Positions 46,160-57,910 of a stretch of 64,000 nt of DNA are shown piece by piece (the stretch's first letter is position 1; each line of letters begins with the position of its first letter). The notes beneath the pieces were generated by a model. It did not search any database. It saw nothing but the letters and a program-made list of their open reading frames with translations, and had not been told where the DNA came from. The stretch covers positions 60,891,741-60,955,740 of the forward strand of contig CM041465.1 of the NCBI GenBank assembly GCA_023213395.1. The letters run 5' to 3'. The position numbers and the translations under genes were made by a program. The DNA comes from Cycas panzhihuaensis. Taxonomy: Eukaryota > Cycadophyta.

Positions 46160-48341
46160 TGTTTCCCGGCTATCGGGAATGGACTCGGGACGCATCGACA
46201 CAGGTTTGTGCAGGTATATGCCTTTACTTTGCTTACTTATGATCTGGGAATGGTTTGATTGACATGTGCCTATCCATATGCACCTGTTTGATTGCTTGTT
46301 CATTATGCATGTGCCTAACGGCACCTTTTAGCCTATGACGACTCACGGGCATTCATCAATGCGACACCGTATGGCGACAACCACCCACGACGTCTCCATG
46401 GTCTTTCGGGATGCTTTTGCCACTGTTTATGCGTGTTCGCTTATGTTGCAAACCCTTTCTAAGCTCGGTTTAACCCTTAGTTAGGTCTCTTTGCACCATT
46501 TTGAGTACTTGCGGCCTTCCCTTGATTTAATTCATGCTCATTGTTCTTACCTTAAAAGCTGATTTTTATGACTTTTAGGTTGCATTTTTCTCTTTTTCAA
46601 ATTAAACTTAGCGGTACCACAAAGTTTAAAATTAAAAAGAAACACGCCGATTTTTCCGCTGGAGGCGCCCGAGGCCCCCAACGCTCACTTGCTTCACTCA
46701 AGACATAAAACTCTTTTTTCACTCATTTGCCTCATTATGATGATGATTGAATGAATTTTTCTACTCTCTACTTCACTCTCCTCTCAAGTTTTCTTCACAA
46801 AAGACAAGACAAACAAACAAGAACAAGAGACACCTTTCAACAGCTGTGGGACGGAGCTCCAATACAAGCACTCTTCCTCCTCACACATATTGAAGGCCTC
46901 GAGAGGATTTTGCACCAAGAAAACCATTGCAAGGAACCATTTCCATCTCACTTTCTTGCATGAGGCTCCACCACTCCTCTCTCTTGAGGACATGCTACAT
47001 TGCTTCATAGGCATCTCTTGGACCGCTCCAAGTTGCCAAGTGCTCATATGCACTCTTCCTTCATCATTTGAGGTATTTGGTGTCATTTCTTTGGTGTTTT
47101 GCTTGTTTTTTTGTATTATTTCACTTGCAACTCTTTGCTTCCTTTTATATATGCACTTTCTTGGTTTCCTAGGTTGATGCAAGGAACCATAGTATTTGTG
47201 GCTTATTAGAGTGTCATCCGAGGATAGGCTTAGTTTCCCATTCTTTTCTTCCACTCACCCTTCTTCTCCCATCCTTCTCTTTCGCCATTTCTTGGGGAAA
47301 GCGGGATAAAGGGTTACACGAGGGTTTGAGGGAGATTCCCCCATTGCCCTCCTACTCGCCAAGGGTGCCGGCCCTTTTCCTCTCCCCTTTATTTCCGCTT
47401 TTGCTTAAGTAGGGCTAGAGAGGCTTGAGAATCGGTTGAGTGTTTACCTTGGCATATGCTACCGTTGCTCCATGATCTTTTGTCGCATGCTAGCATCGTT
47501 TCCCTTACATCCTGTGGAGACCTCTCGTGGGTGAGTTAGCCATCCAGGCTATACTCAACCCCATTTGGGGTGCGTTTGTGGTATGTGACCTTGGCATGCT
47601 TATCGTGTGACTTTGCTTCTTTTATTGCATGTTAGCATTTAGCCATATCTTTTAACTTAGTTCGCTTTACTTGCAACATATATACATATATCTTTTGGCA
47701 TCTCGTAGCCTCTCTTTCGAGAGGAAGGTATTCCGCTTATTTGCTTCGACACTTGCTTGTACGTTTTCCTTTGTGTATTCCGTTTGAGCTTTATTTTCAT
47801 TTCAGTTTAGTTAGTGCTTATTTGCTTTCGGGAGGTAAGTGATCCCCATCACCGAGGAGGACGACGGAGGAAGCGCAACTGCGGACACTGCGTCCCGGAT
47901 CGGTATCCTCCGCTCACCCTTCATATTCCTTTTTCTCGCTCTTACGTTTCTTTACGCTTGCTTTGGTAGTTAGAAATATAAGGAAAAGGAAAAGAAATAA
48001 CTATTTATTTTGTACTTGCTTTTTGCTCTACATTTGCTTCGCTTTCTTTATAGTGTCCGAGATTCTTTGACCGATCCCCTTTAGCCGCTCTTGCACATAT
48101 CTTACTGCGACACGTTTGGTTGGTTACCCTTCGCTTTCTCATTGCCTTGAGAAGTAGCTTCCTTTTCCCCTTCCGCCATCCGGTAGGAGGGTCTCGCTGC
48201 AGACGGCCACCGGAAGCAACCAGCACCTTGCGATCCGTGCGCTCCGGCGCCAGATGGGCGTCCGCGGTATGATCCTCGTTCTTTAGCATATTAGCCACGT
48301 GGTTTTGTGTCCTTCGCGTTGGATCATTGCCGGAGAGCGTT
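46160..48341 (+). repeat. Nona 5' LTR (about 2.18 kb)
   Basis: It starts TGTTTCCCGGCTATCGGG. The end is set at GAGAGCGTT, directly before the primer site TGGCGACC; the 3' LTR ends GAGAGCGTTTCA, so the terminal TCA seems lost. It is nearly free of substitutions against 52350-54540 but has many 1-20 bp indels. Open frames on both strands (such as 47254-46784 minus) are in both LTRs and carry no domain I recognise. Confidence 0.85.
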
Positions 48342-48358
48342 TGGCGACCAAAGGGAGC
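48342..48358 (+). other. Nona primer binding site
   Basis: TGGCGACCAAAGGGAGC follows the LTR. The first seven bases equal the TGGCGAC start of Tat/Ogre-type sites, in line with the Tat-like gag inside. The tRNA is not certain. Confidence 0.55.
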
Positions 48359-50100
48359 TAGATGTGCTTCCGCTTCGTGTTGGTGGTGTTGGGTTTAGGT
48401 AGGTTGGGATTGTGTGTTTTGAGTTGGGCAACCCCAGCGGGTTCTTTCCTTTCTTTTCCTTTTCCCTTTTTCTAACAACGGGCGTTGCGACGTTCTCGCC
48501 GTTGTTAGAAGACCAATCGTCGCGTTTCATTCCATCGTCGAGCCCGTTCTAAGAATGGAAGGTTACCCGTCCGATTGGGCCTACCATGCCATGACAACTC
48601 ACGAGTTCCCTTCGTCGAATCCACCCGTGAGGCGAGGATTCCATCTATTACCCCGATGACCATTTCCACCCGAAGATTTTGAGCCTTCCACTCATGCGGA
48701 AGATCCGGCTACTCATGAGACCCGCCACCGGCGAGCCTTACGAGGCGCCAGGGGTCCCCTACTGAAGTCCCTTCGACCTCATATGGCTATGAGGATACCC
48801 CCGCGGCCGAGGCGCTGGCGAGTACTCGGCGGTTCGCCAACCGCCTCTAGATGGTTAACGGAGATGCTACGCGCGTGGCGTCTTCCTCATCCATGCGACG
48901 ATTGATCGTCGCCCGCGCACACACGTCTATGCCGTGTCTACCGGCGAGTGTTGCGCTTGCGTCGTGGTCCCACTTCCATCTTTCCCTCAACTCGGGGTTA
49001 GTATGCCTTGCTCAAACCACGTGCCACCTCCGAACGTGGCACATGCGTTCCGGGTCAGCCATGTGGGACCCGCTCACGTATGTCGAACGGTTGGTGGTCC
49101 TTCTCTTTACGTGCCCCGGGCTACACGTCACAACCTTGGGGCGGGGCAGAAACCACCTCATGGAGTGGACGTTGCACCCATATGGGGTCGCGCCACCTAC
49201 GGTGGCCCATATGGGCGTTGGGCCCCTCACCCAGGAGCGCCTCCTTTCGAACATCTACCCGCACCCCTTCCCACAAGGGGTGTCTCCGCAAGGAGGGATG
49301 GGAACGACACCCCCATCCGTTCCTTAGACAGTAGCCGATCCTTTAGCCCAGGCAAGGACAAGTCCTTTCGTGGACTATAGGTCGACGCCTCGTCCGTTGA
49401 GGCGTTGAGGACTAACTTGCCGCCTCACCCTCAAGTCCCCAAATTTGATGGGACTAAGACCCAACCGAGCATGTCTTTTCCATGGCGTGCATTGACTATT
49501 GGGCCTCGACCACATCTTGATGAAGCTCTTCCGCGATCCTTGCAGGCGGCGCCCTCAAGTGGTTCCCACCGCCCATTCGATCTCCTCATTCCTTCGTCAA
49601 CTATTTTCGCCCATTCGAGAGGAATGAAGGCGCTTTGTCGCTCAAACAAGGCCACGATGAGATGAGCGTGACTTTGTGCGACGCTTTCACGACCTCCTTC
49701 ACTCCACCAAGGCCACATTGCACGAGGAGTTGAAGAGGGATCTTTGTCAATGCGTGCATGTGGAAGTCCTCAAGATGGGGCAACCACGTGTGACTCCGCC
49801 ATCTCGAGGTGTTTAGCTTTGGAGGCCATTGAGATCCAGCCGGACTCAAGAAACCTCCCAAGCCCTCTGCCTCCTCAAGGAGACCACACAGACCACCTCT
49901 CACCCGACCGAGAGGACCCTAGATCCCCTTACCGCCATTCGCTCATTCACGATGAGGGAGCTAAAACTCCAACCTCCTTCGTCACCTACCTCCCATAGAC
50001 TGAGACTTAACACCCGCCTTCTCAAGCAAGGAGGACCGATCCTCCCTTGAGAAGAGTTGGTGTTCCATCCACGGGAGTGTTTCCATGACGATGCGTGGCA
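48359..50100 (+). pseudogene. gag: Nona gag remnant
   Basis: Gag-like fragments lie in several frames. A Pro/Arg/His-rich N-terminal region is at about 48550-49330. VPKFDGTKT is near 49435. The core gives FPPPIRSPHSFVNYFRPFER and EGALSLKQGHDEMSVTL (about 49562-49670), aligning with FINYFDVVRPFE and LLAIKQNNNETSRDF of Tat-1. SRCLALEAIEI is near 49800-49835. Frame changes every few dozen codons point to small indels, in contrast to the stop-only decay of Tat-1. The many overlapping open frames on both strands come from high GC content. Confidence 0.65.
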
Positions 50101-51060
50101 CAACACCCAAGCATCGAGACCTAACCTCGATCACTGTTCATAGAGACCCGTTCCCCAAACATGGGGAACGTGGTCGCGATGTTCAAGAAGAAAGTCGGGA
50201 TAGGTCCCCGATTCTCGCCCTTCGCATGGTAGAGGGAAGGGTGTGCGAAGGTCACCTTCACCTTGGCGTGCTCCATCACCTTCCGATCCACAAGGGAAAG
50301 AAGGTTGTCCAATTGCTTGAGACCACTCCGTTATATGCCTTAACCCGGCTGCCTCTTCATCCACATCTCACCTTGATCCTCCTCCCAAGCTATTCCTCGG
50401 AGATTCCTGCGCTTCAAGACTATTCCGGCCGATTCGACTTTAGAAGGGCGCATGTGGAAGGGTAAACCCTTTTCTATTGTTGACGAGCTCTATGAATGTC
50501 CTTGATGGACGCCTTGAGAAGCCGCCACGAGCAACGTGCTCTTCTTCTTGAAGCTCTTGGCCAACAAGACGCTTCCATCCATGCGATAGGTGCTACCTCC
50601 CATGGGCCACCGTCATCTCATTTGATCCTAGAGATCTCCCATCTCCAAAGCGGGAGAAGCTTTTCGTCATTACCATTGACACTGATTGTATCGTAAAGAG
50701 GACCATTGTAGATAATGGCTCGCGTATGCTCAAGGAGCCAGGCATAGTAGCTCTTAGTCATCCCTTGAAATGCCAAGGGTATGATGGGGCCGAGAAGTCC
50801 CCTCGGGGTCACCCTATCCCTCACCTTAGGAGGAAAAACTCGGCGTCGATGTGAGTACAACCTCTTGTACCATGGCTCGACGGATGGGAGCAATCGCTCC
50901 AACTTAAATTTGTCCATGAAGGACAAGTTAAAGTTGTCGCCCGTGAGCCAATGCCGTCTCACACCTCTCATCCAGCTATTTTCGATGATGAAGATAGTGA
51001 TCCCGAGGAGGTTACCGTGGGACCTTTGTTCCTTCATCGAGCCCTATGCCACGTCATGAG
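50101..51060 (+). pseudogene. pol: Nona protease remnant
   Basis: Fragments correspond to the Tat-1 protease region: PFSIVDELYE (near 50470), VLFFLKLLAN (near 50540), then VITIDTDCIVKRTIVDNGSRM (near 50665-50730), which resembles the protease active site (Asp-Asn-Gly-Ser here against Asp-Glu-Gly-Ser in Tat-1), followed by a VTLSLTLGG segment near 50808. After about 51060 no polyprotein similarity remains, and RT is absent. Confidence 0.55.
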
Positions 51061-51453
51061 CCGGACCTAGTTAGGTTTGCCCGGCGTGGGTGGTTTATTT
51101 AGCCGCCATGAGTGACTCGATTAGCGAGGGTTATGGTCCCTCTTCTCGACGTGTCACAGCACCTGGGGAATATCTCGATCGGATATTCCCGCCTTCCTCA
51201 TTCTACATTGGCTCGCCATTTATTTTACCTTCTCGGCCTCCCGGCGGTTTCACGGGCGCCGAGCCACGAGGCGCTTCTTCTTCACGCTCCGATCCTTGCA
51301 ACCCCGCCACGCGATCCGTCGTGTGCGGTCCGTTGCACTCATCCCATAGCAAGTTTACTAGTAGGCTTAGCGACACCGGCCCTACTCTTCGTCACCTATC
51401 TCCTACCTGCGTGTGACTACCCCTACCTTGTCTATGCACCTCTCCCTCTCCTC
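51061..51453 (+). other. Nona interior, no recognised feature
   Basis: GC-rich sequence between the protease remnant and the hairpin array. Two overlapping plus-strand open frames (51090-51416 and 51112-51474) show no domain I know and are not called. Confidence 0.4.
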
Positions 51454-51682
51454 GAGCCTAAACTACCATTTTAAATTGTTCCAATTCCTCCCAACCACGG
51501 GTGGAATGGCAATTTAAGATGGATCCGTGCTCCGAAACGAGCCTAAACTACCATTTTAGATTGTTTCCATTCTTCCCAACCATGGGTTGAATGGCAATTT
51601 AAGATGGACCCCGAGCCTAAACTACCATCTTAGATTGTCCCCATTCCTCCTAACTACGGGTTGAATGGCAATTTAAGGTGGA
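51454..51682 (+). repeat. Three tandem hairpin units with GAGCCTAAACTACCAT
   Basis: Units at 51454-51522, 51539-51610 and 51613-51682. Each starts GAGCCTAAACTA and contains a left arm CCATTTTARATTG and a right arm CAATTTAAGATGG that are reverse complements with one or two mismatches. Inner arms CCATTC and GAATGG also pair, and in the second unit CAACC pairs with GGTTG around the apex. The head, GAGCCTAAACTA, is the same kind of motif as the arrays before the 3' LTRs of the Tat elements. Confidence 0.8.
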
Positions 51683-52349
51683 TTTTTTTCTTGAACCCGT
51701 GTTCCCATGAGCTATTGGGAACCTTTGTCTTCCTATTTTGGGCATTCCCCAAATTAGGACGACGCTGTGGAGTATCGTTACTCCCCTTTTCCATGCTTCT
51801 CGTTTCCTTCGCATATTCCGCTATGCTCCCTCGTGGACATGTATGTCGCCCCATCCTCTAACCTCACACCTCTCGATCGCCTCTACTCACGGTGGATGTG
51901 TGTAGACATATGGCCATACATGGAAGGAAACACCTGCATACTTTCAATAAGATATCTACAACAAAAAAATCTACATATCTACACATTTGCATTTCTAAAA
52001 CAAACAAATATTTACAACATATAAACATTTGCAAACATACAAAAATCATTCATTTACAGAATAAATCATACATGTTACCTCTATCATACATGATACACAC
52101 CATTTCATGTGGAGTGCCCAAGTCTCTAGTTGTCGGTTAGTTAGATGCGGGATGCCCCGCTACTTCATATTGCACCTGGGGCATCCTGCTCTTCTTGCTT
52201 ACTCAGCTCGATGTTACGTTGTCCTCGTCTCGCCGCCTTGTCCACGCTGCCCGCCACGACACTTGCCTACACCCTTGGATCACGCTTGATTGCTCTTATA
52301 TATATATATGCATGTGCTACTCATGTTTTCTTGATATTCGCCATCACAT
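51683..52349 (+). other. Nona 3' spacer with an AT-rich patch
   Basis: Contains an abruptly AT-rich stretch (about 51945-52105) with repeated ACATATCTACA/ACATTTGCA words inside otherwise GC-rich sequence, and a short (TA)n near 52297-52308. No clear polypurine tract precedes the 3' LTR, so the LTR start could also be the TG at 52324. Confidence 0.45.
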
Positions 52350-54540
52350 TGTGAGGCTCGAATGGACTCGGACGATCGACAGGTTTGTGCGGTATATGCC
52401 TTTACTTTGCTTACTTATGATTGGGAATGGTTTGATTGACATGTGCTGTCCATATGCACTGTTTGATTGCTTGTTCATTATGCACCTTTAGCCTATGACG
52501 ACTCACGGGGGGCATTCATCGACACCACAACCACCCACGACGTCTCCATGGTCTTTCGGGATGCTTTTGCCAAGATGTTTATGCGTCGCTTATGTTGCAA
52601 ACCCTTTCTAAGCTCGGGTTTAACCCTTAGTTAGGTCTCTTTGCACCATTTTGAGTACTTGCCACCGCCTCGGCCTTCCATTTAATTCATGCTCTTGTTC
52701 TTACCTTAAAAAGCTGATTTTATGACTTTTAGGTTGCATTTTCTCTTTTTCAAAACTTAGCTGCACAAAGTTTGCACCGCTTAAAATTAAAAAAAGAAAC
52801 GGCGCCCGAGGCCCCCAACGCTCACTTGCTTCACTCAAGACATAAAACTCTTTTTCACTCATTTGCCTCATTATGATGATGATTGAATGAATTTTTCTAC
52901 TCTACTTCCTCTCCTCTCAAGTTTTCTTCACAAAAGACAAGACAAACAAACAAGAACAAGAGACACCTTTCGGAGGCACCAAGGGCTGCTATTGGAGATA
53001 CAGGCCATTGAGCTCCAATACAAGCACTCTTCCTCCTCACACATATTGAAGGCCTCCAAGAGGATTTTGCACCAAGAAAACCATTGCAAGGAACCATTTC
53101 CATCTCACTTTCTTGCATGAGGCTCCACCACTCCTCTCTCTTGCAAGGGACATGCTACATTGCTTCATAGGCATCTCGCTCCAAGTTGCCAAGTGCTCAT
53201 ATGCACTCTTCCTTCATCATTTGAGGTATTTGGTGTCATTTCTTTGGTGTTTTGCTTGTTTTTTTGTATTATTTCACTTGCAACTCTTTGCTTCCTTTTA
53301 TATATGCACTTTCTTGGTTTCCCCTTAGGTTGATGCAAGGAACCATAGTATTTGTGGCTTATTAGAGTGTCACAGAGGATAGGCTTAGTTTCCCATTCTT
53401 TTCTTCCACTCACCCTTCTTCTCCCATCCTTCTCTTTCGCCATTTCTTGGGCAAAGGCATAAAGGGTTACACGAGGGTTTGAGGGAGATTAGCGGGTCCC
53501 CCATTGATCCTACTCCCCAAGGGTTCCGTCCTTTCCTCTCCCCTTTATTTCCGCTTTTGCTTAAGAAGTAGGGCTAGAGGCTTGAGAATCGGTTGAGTGT
53601 TTACCTTGGCATATGCTACCCGTTGCTCCATGATCTTTTGTCGCATGCTAGCATCGCTTCCCTTACATCTGTGGAGACCTCTCGTGGTGAGTTAGCCATC
53701 CAGGCTATACTCAACCCCATTTGGGGTGCGTTTGTGGTATGTGACCTTGGCATGCTTATCGTGTGACTTTGCTTCTTTTATTGCATGTTAGCATTTAGCC
53801 ATATCTTTTTAACTTAGTTCGCTTTACTTGCAACATATATACATATATCTTTTGGCATCTAGCCTCTCTTTCGAGAGGAAGGTATTCCGCTTATTTGCTT
53901 TAGGACGAGGTCGACCCATGACACTTGCTTTTTCCCTTTGTGTATGCCGCTTCGAGCTTTATTTTCCGTCATTTCGGTTTAGTTAGTGCTTATTTGCTTT
54001 CGGGAGGTAAGTGATCCCCATCACGAGGAGGACGACGGAGGAAGACACTGCGTCTCGGCCCAACCGCCGGATCCAGGTATTCTCCGCTCACCCTTCATAT
54101 TCCTTTTTCTCGCTCTTACGCTTTACGCTTGCTTTGGTAGTTAGAGAAATATAAGGAAAAGGAAAAGAAATAACTATTTATTTTGTACTTGCTTTTTGCT
54201 CTACATTTGCTTTACGTGCGCTTTCTTTTCTACACCCTGCACACTATAGTGTCTGAGATTCTTTGACCGATCCCCCTTTTAGCCGCTCTTGCACATATCT
54301 TACCTGCGACACGTTTGGTTGGTTACTCCTTCGCCGCTTTCTCATTGCCTTGAGAAGTAGCGGGCGAAGTTTCCTTTTCCCCTTCCCGCCATCCGGTAGG
54401 AGGGTCTCGCGGAAGCAACCAGCACCTTGGCCAAGACGGACGTACCGCGAGGTATGATCCTCGTTCTTTAGCCTATTAGCCCTGTGGTTTTGTGTCCTTC
54501 CCGCTAGGCGTTGGATCATTGCCCCGTGGAGAGCGTTTCA
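52350..54540 (+). repeat. Nona 3' LTR (about 2.19 kb)
   Basis: Aligns with 46160-48341 and ends GAGAGCGTTTCA right at the GTATG duplication. The start is placed at TGTGAGGCTCGAATGG, matched to ATCGGGAATGG of the 5' LTR; the first 20 bases differ, so the start is uncertain by about 26 bp. Confidence 0.8.
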
Positions 54541-54545
54541 GTATG

Positions 54546-54930
54546 GTTATGCTTGAGCAAGGAGAGGTTAAAAGGAGAAGGCAAGAAACTCAAACCTATA
54601 AGGTATGGACCATTCAATATTTTGAGAAAAGTAGGTGGCAATGCTTTCTAACTTGATCTTCCACCTTATATGCAAATATATTCAGTAGTAAATGCTGAAT
54701 ATTTAAAACTCTTTAAGCCATCCATACTAGATGAGGAGCAGGACTAGTTTACTTTACCTTCATTTGTTGAATTGTATTTGGAAAGTGAGGATCTTCTTAA
54801 GGAAGATTGTATCTTGGAGAGAAAATCCACCAAAACAAGACATAAGACACATGAATCTTTTAGGATTAGAGTAGTAGGACAATTGCCTAGTAAGGCCAAG
54901 TGGTTTAGTAGGCAACAAGAAGAATAATGC
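54546..54930 (+). pseudogene. pol: Gyp-D integrase C-terminal part, after Nona
   Basis: Continues the domain broken at 46159. GEGKKLKPIRYGPFNILRKV and LDLPPYMQIYSVVNAEYLK (about 54570-54705) are the usual end of gypsy integrase. A further tail, ILERKSTKTRHKTHESFRI then LPSKAKWFSRQQEE (about 54810-54927), follows. This tail sits where chromoviruses carry a chromodomain and may be a divergent one. A stop follows at 54928. Confidence 0.75.
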
Positions 54931-54991
54931 TTCCCCCATCTCTAATTCTACTCCAAACATGAGTTTGTTGTTTTCCAAGGAAGGGTAGCCA

Positions 54992-55906
54992 TGATCCAGG
55001 AGGATCTACCATATATCTATAGGAGGTAGAAAATGCTAAGAGGATCTACCATATGTCTATAGGAGGTAGAAAATGCTAGGTATTGGAATAACTAAAAGAG
55101 ATAGGCCCAAATGGTGTCAAACTAATATGAAAATTTGTGTAAAGTAATAAGACACATCCCACTACATGTGTAAAAAATGTGGGGTTCAAAAAATATCATT
55201 TGATTATATTTCAAGCCTTGTTCTTTTAGAAAATTGATCCCACAACCAACAGAAAAATAACAAATACATACTATTAAATCAATGAAAATGTAGTCAAATG
55301 ATATCTAAATGAGATAAAATTTTGAATAAGTGAATGGGACATGTTTATATATATATATACCAAATTTAAGCCAAATTGGAGTTCGTTAACCCTAGGTAAC
55401 AAGCTATGATTTTTTAGAATTGCATGAATTCCACTTGGACAACATGCATTTTGGTTGTTAGTGGTTATATTTGCATGATTTCCACTTGTTAAACATGTAA
55501 TTTAGGTTTATTTATATAAATTAAGTCATCTTAAGCTTATTTATATGGTTGGAGACTTGGTTCTTGAATGTTAAATACACTTGACTCAGGAAGCATCCTT
55601 GGGGAAGCACTTGGAGGGTTAGAGGCCCCCTTATGGTATAATTGTATAATCTATTCCTTGTATCTTGAACATTCTTTTACTAGTTGTTTTCTCCACCATT
55701 AAATAAATATTTTTATAGTTTAATAAAATAATTACTCTTCTTACATTTGGAGCAATGGCAAGTATAAATGATTTAGTGTAGAATTTTCTTTTGTGGGTTC
55801 ATTCTTGTTTTGATGTTATTGAGATTTCTACACTAACTCTCAGGATCTCAAGGAGAAAGGTTGGTAATTGATTTTTTTTCACCAATTAAGATCTACTTTG
55901 GGATCA
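54992..55906 (+). repeat. Gyp-D 3' LTR (915 bp)
   Basis: Begins TGATCCAGGAGGATCTACC after a purine-rich AAGGAAGGGTAGCCA (likely polypurine tract, about 54977-54991), and ends TTTGGGATCA before CATCT. It matches 41063-41980, including the doubled AGGAGG block. Confidence 0.9.
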
Positions 55907-55911
55907 CATCT

Positions 55912-56062
55912 CTCCCACTACACCCCCCTACCAAATGGGGCTACCTCCCCCCTTCGATCCCTCCACAAGGAGTTTGGAGGGGTAAGCTATGTCGAAGTAG
56001 GACCAAACTTTTAATGTCCTTATGCATATGTAACACTTATAAAGTGTTCAACATATCCAACA
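55912..56062 (-). repeat. Cop-1 5' LTR, outer part
   Basis: Matches 36400-36558 of the Cop-1 3' LTR. On the minus strand it begins TGTTGGATATGTTGAACAC, the best-preserved start of this LTR family, and it is followed on the right by TCTAC (56063-56067), the target duplication. It continues at 41062 on the far side of Gyp-D. Confidence 0.85.
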
Positions 56063-56934
<872 letters not shown>

Positions 56935-57389
56935 AAGGACACTTACTAGATATCTAACCCCCTGTTACATGATCTTTATCTCTACCTCCTAAAGTTGGTC
57001 CCTCATTAAGATAGCTCTAAATCGTCTCCTAAATCAAGTGGTAAGGGTCCTCTAAATCATTGATTTTCTAACTCCTTCATGTGAAAATAAAGTGAAATAT
57101 ATTAATTTTTCTTATAAAAAGGAGGGCCCATTTTCCTTACTTCAAAAAAAAAAAAATTGTTTCATTTGTTTTGTTTATCCAAGTCAATATTATTCTCTTT
57201 CAACAATTATCCCTAGGTAAAATCCTTTGAAATTAGAGAATGATATATCTTTCATCGATTAGGGTTATTATTAACCTTAATTCATTCAACTTTTAATGAG
57301 TATTTTGAAGGTCTGAATATGGTGTCCCTTGCTTATTTTGACACTCATTTTAATTCTTATTTTATCCTTAGAAAACCTCTAAGCCCTCT
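56935..57389 (+). promoter_or_regulatory. Tat-2 spacer with a conserved CTTATAAAAAGG block (candidate promoter)
   Basis: Alignable with the reverse complement of Tat-3 20000-20420. The best-conserved piece, CTTATAAAAAGGAGGGCCC (57111-57129), has a TATA-box form followed by GGGCCC, and in both elements it lies on the sense strand about 0.8-1.0 kb before the 3' LTR. Promoter function is inferred from form and conservation only. Confidence 0.35.
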
Positions 57390-57660
57390 TACCTATTAAA
57401 GACCCTAAACATGATAATGTAATGATCTAAATTCTATTTCTCATTAATGAGCTTAAACTGTGATAGAGGGGTTTGAAAAGTCACCTACTAATGAGCTGAA
57501 ACTATGGTAATCTAAGGCTCTAAAAAGTCACCTATTAATAAGCGTAAAAACTATGATAGTCCATCCTTTATACTCTAGCAAAAAGGGCTATCCTATGAAG
57601 TGTGGTTAATGAGAGATAAACTATGACCATCCAAGTTTTAAGTCCCACCAGTTTGTGGGC
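57390..57660 (+). repeat. Tat-2 AAACTATG motif array (five copies)
   Basis: Motif copies near 57395, 57445, 57487, 57537 and 57606, spaced about 45-70 bp, with TCACCTAYTAATGAGC context like the Tat-3 47-bp units. A CCCACCAGTTTGTGGGCATC copy near 57645 corresponds to the short repeats of Tat-1 (14260-14365). Confidence 0.8.
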
Positions 57661-57910
57661 ATCTAGTGTTGCTTTCGATTAAGTGAATGTAAGCCTTATT
57701 TGCTTGATAAGAATTTTGGTAGTACTCTTTAGCTTAACATTCTAGTTACACTAAGGCTTATTTAATTTGTTTTTAGTACCTTTGACAGAGTAGTTAGTCA
57801 TCATTTTCATACTTCATCTAAACCTTTTATCTATTTGAGAAAATTCTTCATTATGATCATTGTCACCTTTCACCATCCTACTCCTCTTTTGAAGTAGGAG
57901 CTTCATGTGC

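Larger units (their letters stand above)
46160..54540 (+). mobile_element. Nona: GC-richer LTR element with gag and protease remnants only
   Basis: It is flanked by a perfect 5-bp duplication GTATG (46155-46159, 54541-54545). Removing it and one duplication rejoins the Gyp-D integrase frame exactly. Long LTRs (about 2.18 kb) flank a 4.0-kb interior with Tat-like gag and protease fragments, a hairpin array and an AT-rich patch. No RT, RNase H or integrase sequence is recognisable on either strand, so it must have used another element's enzymes. It is the innermost and thus the youngest of the stacked insertions. Confidence 0.9.
41063..55906 (+). mobile_element. Gyp-D: Ty3/gypsy element with LTRs, gag-pol and an insertion in integrase
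   Basis: LTRs 41063-41980 and 54992-55906, ends TGATSYAGGAGG...RGATCA. Target duplication TATCT (41058-41062) and CATCT (55907-55911), one mismatch; the intact Cop-1 LTR has CATCT there. The internal order is gag, protease, RT, RNase H, integrase. Element length without Nona is about 6.5 kb. Most of gag-pol is in one frame (42115-45384). Lineage: RT and Gag motifs look like a plant Ty3/gypsy group other than Tat; a chromovirus is possible but not proven. Confidence 0.9.
33307..56062 (-). mobile_element. Cop-1: minus-strand Ty1/copia element, itself carrying three insertions
   Basis: Internal region 36559-40663 holds gag, protease, integrase, RT and RNase H in Ty1/copia order on the minus strand. 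The 3' LTR is 33307-33337 plus 36045-36558, split by a solo LTR. The 5' LTR is 40664-41062 plus 55912-56062, split by Gyp-D. It inserted into Tat-2: the flanks rejoin in register with Tat-3 (around 20765). The right target duplication is TCTAC (56063-56067); the left one has decayed to TATGT (33302-33306), judged by alignment only. All ORFs are broken. Confidence 0.85.

Noticed and set aside
46784-47254. 156-codon minus-strand open frame, partly repeated at 53443-53165
   Set aside because: Lies in the Nona LTR and recurs only because the LTR is duplicated; Lys/Glu-rich with no recognised domain.
48851-50465. Many overlapping open frames of 60-158 codons on both strands
   Set aside because: GC-rich Nona interior has few stop codons by chance. 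Only the frames that align with Tat gag fragments are used, and no single frame is supported as a gene.
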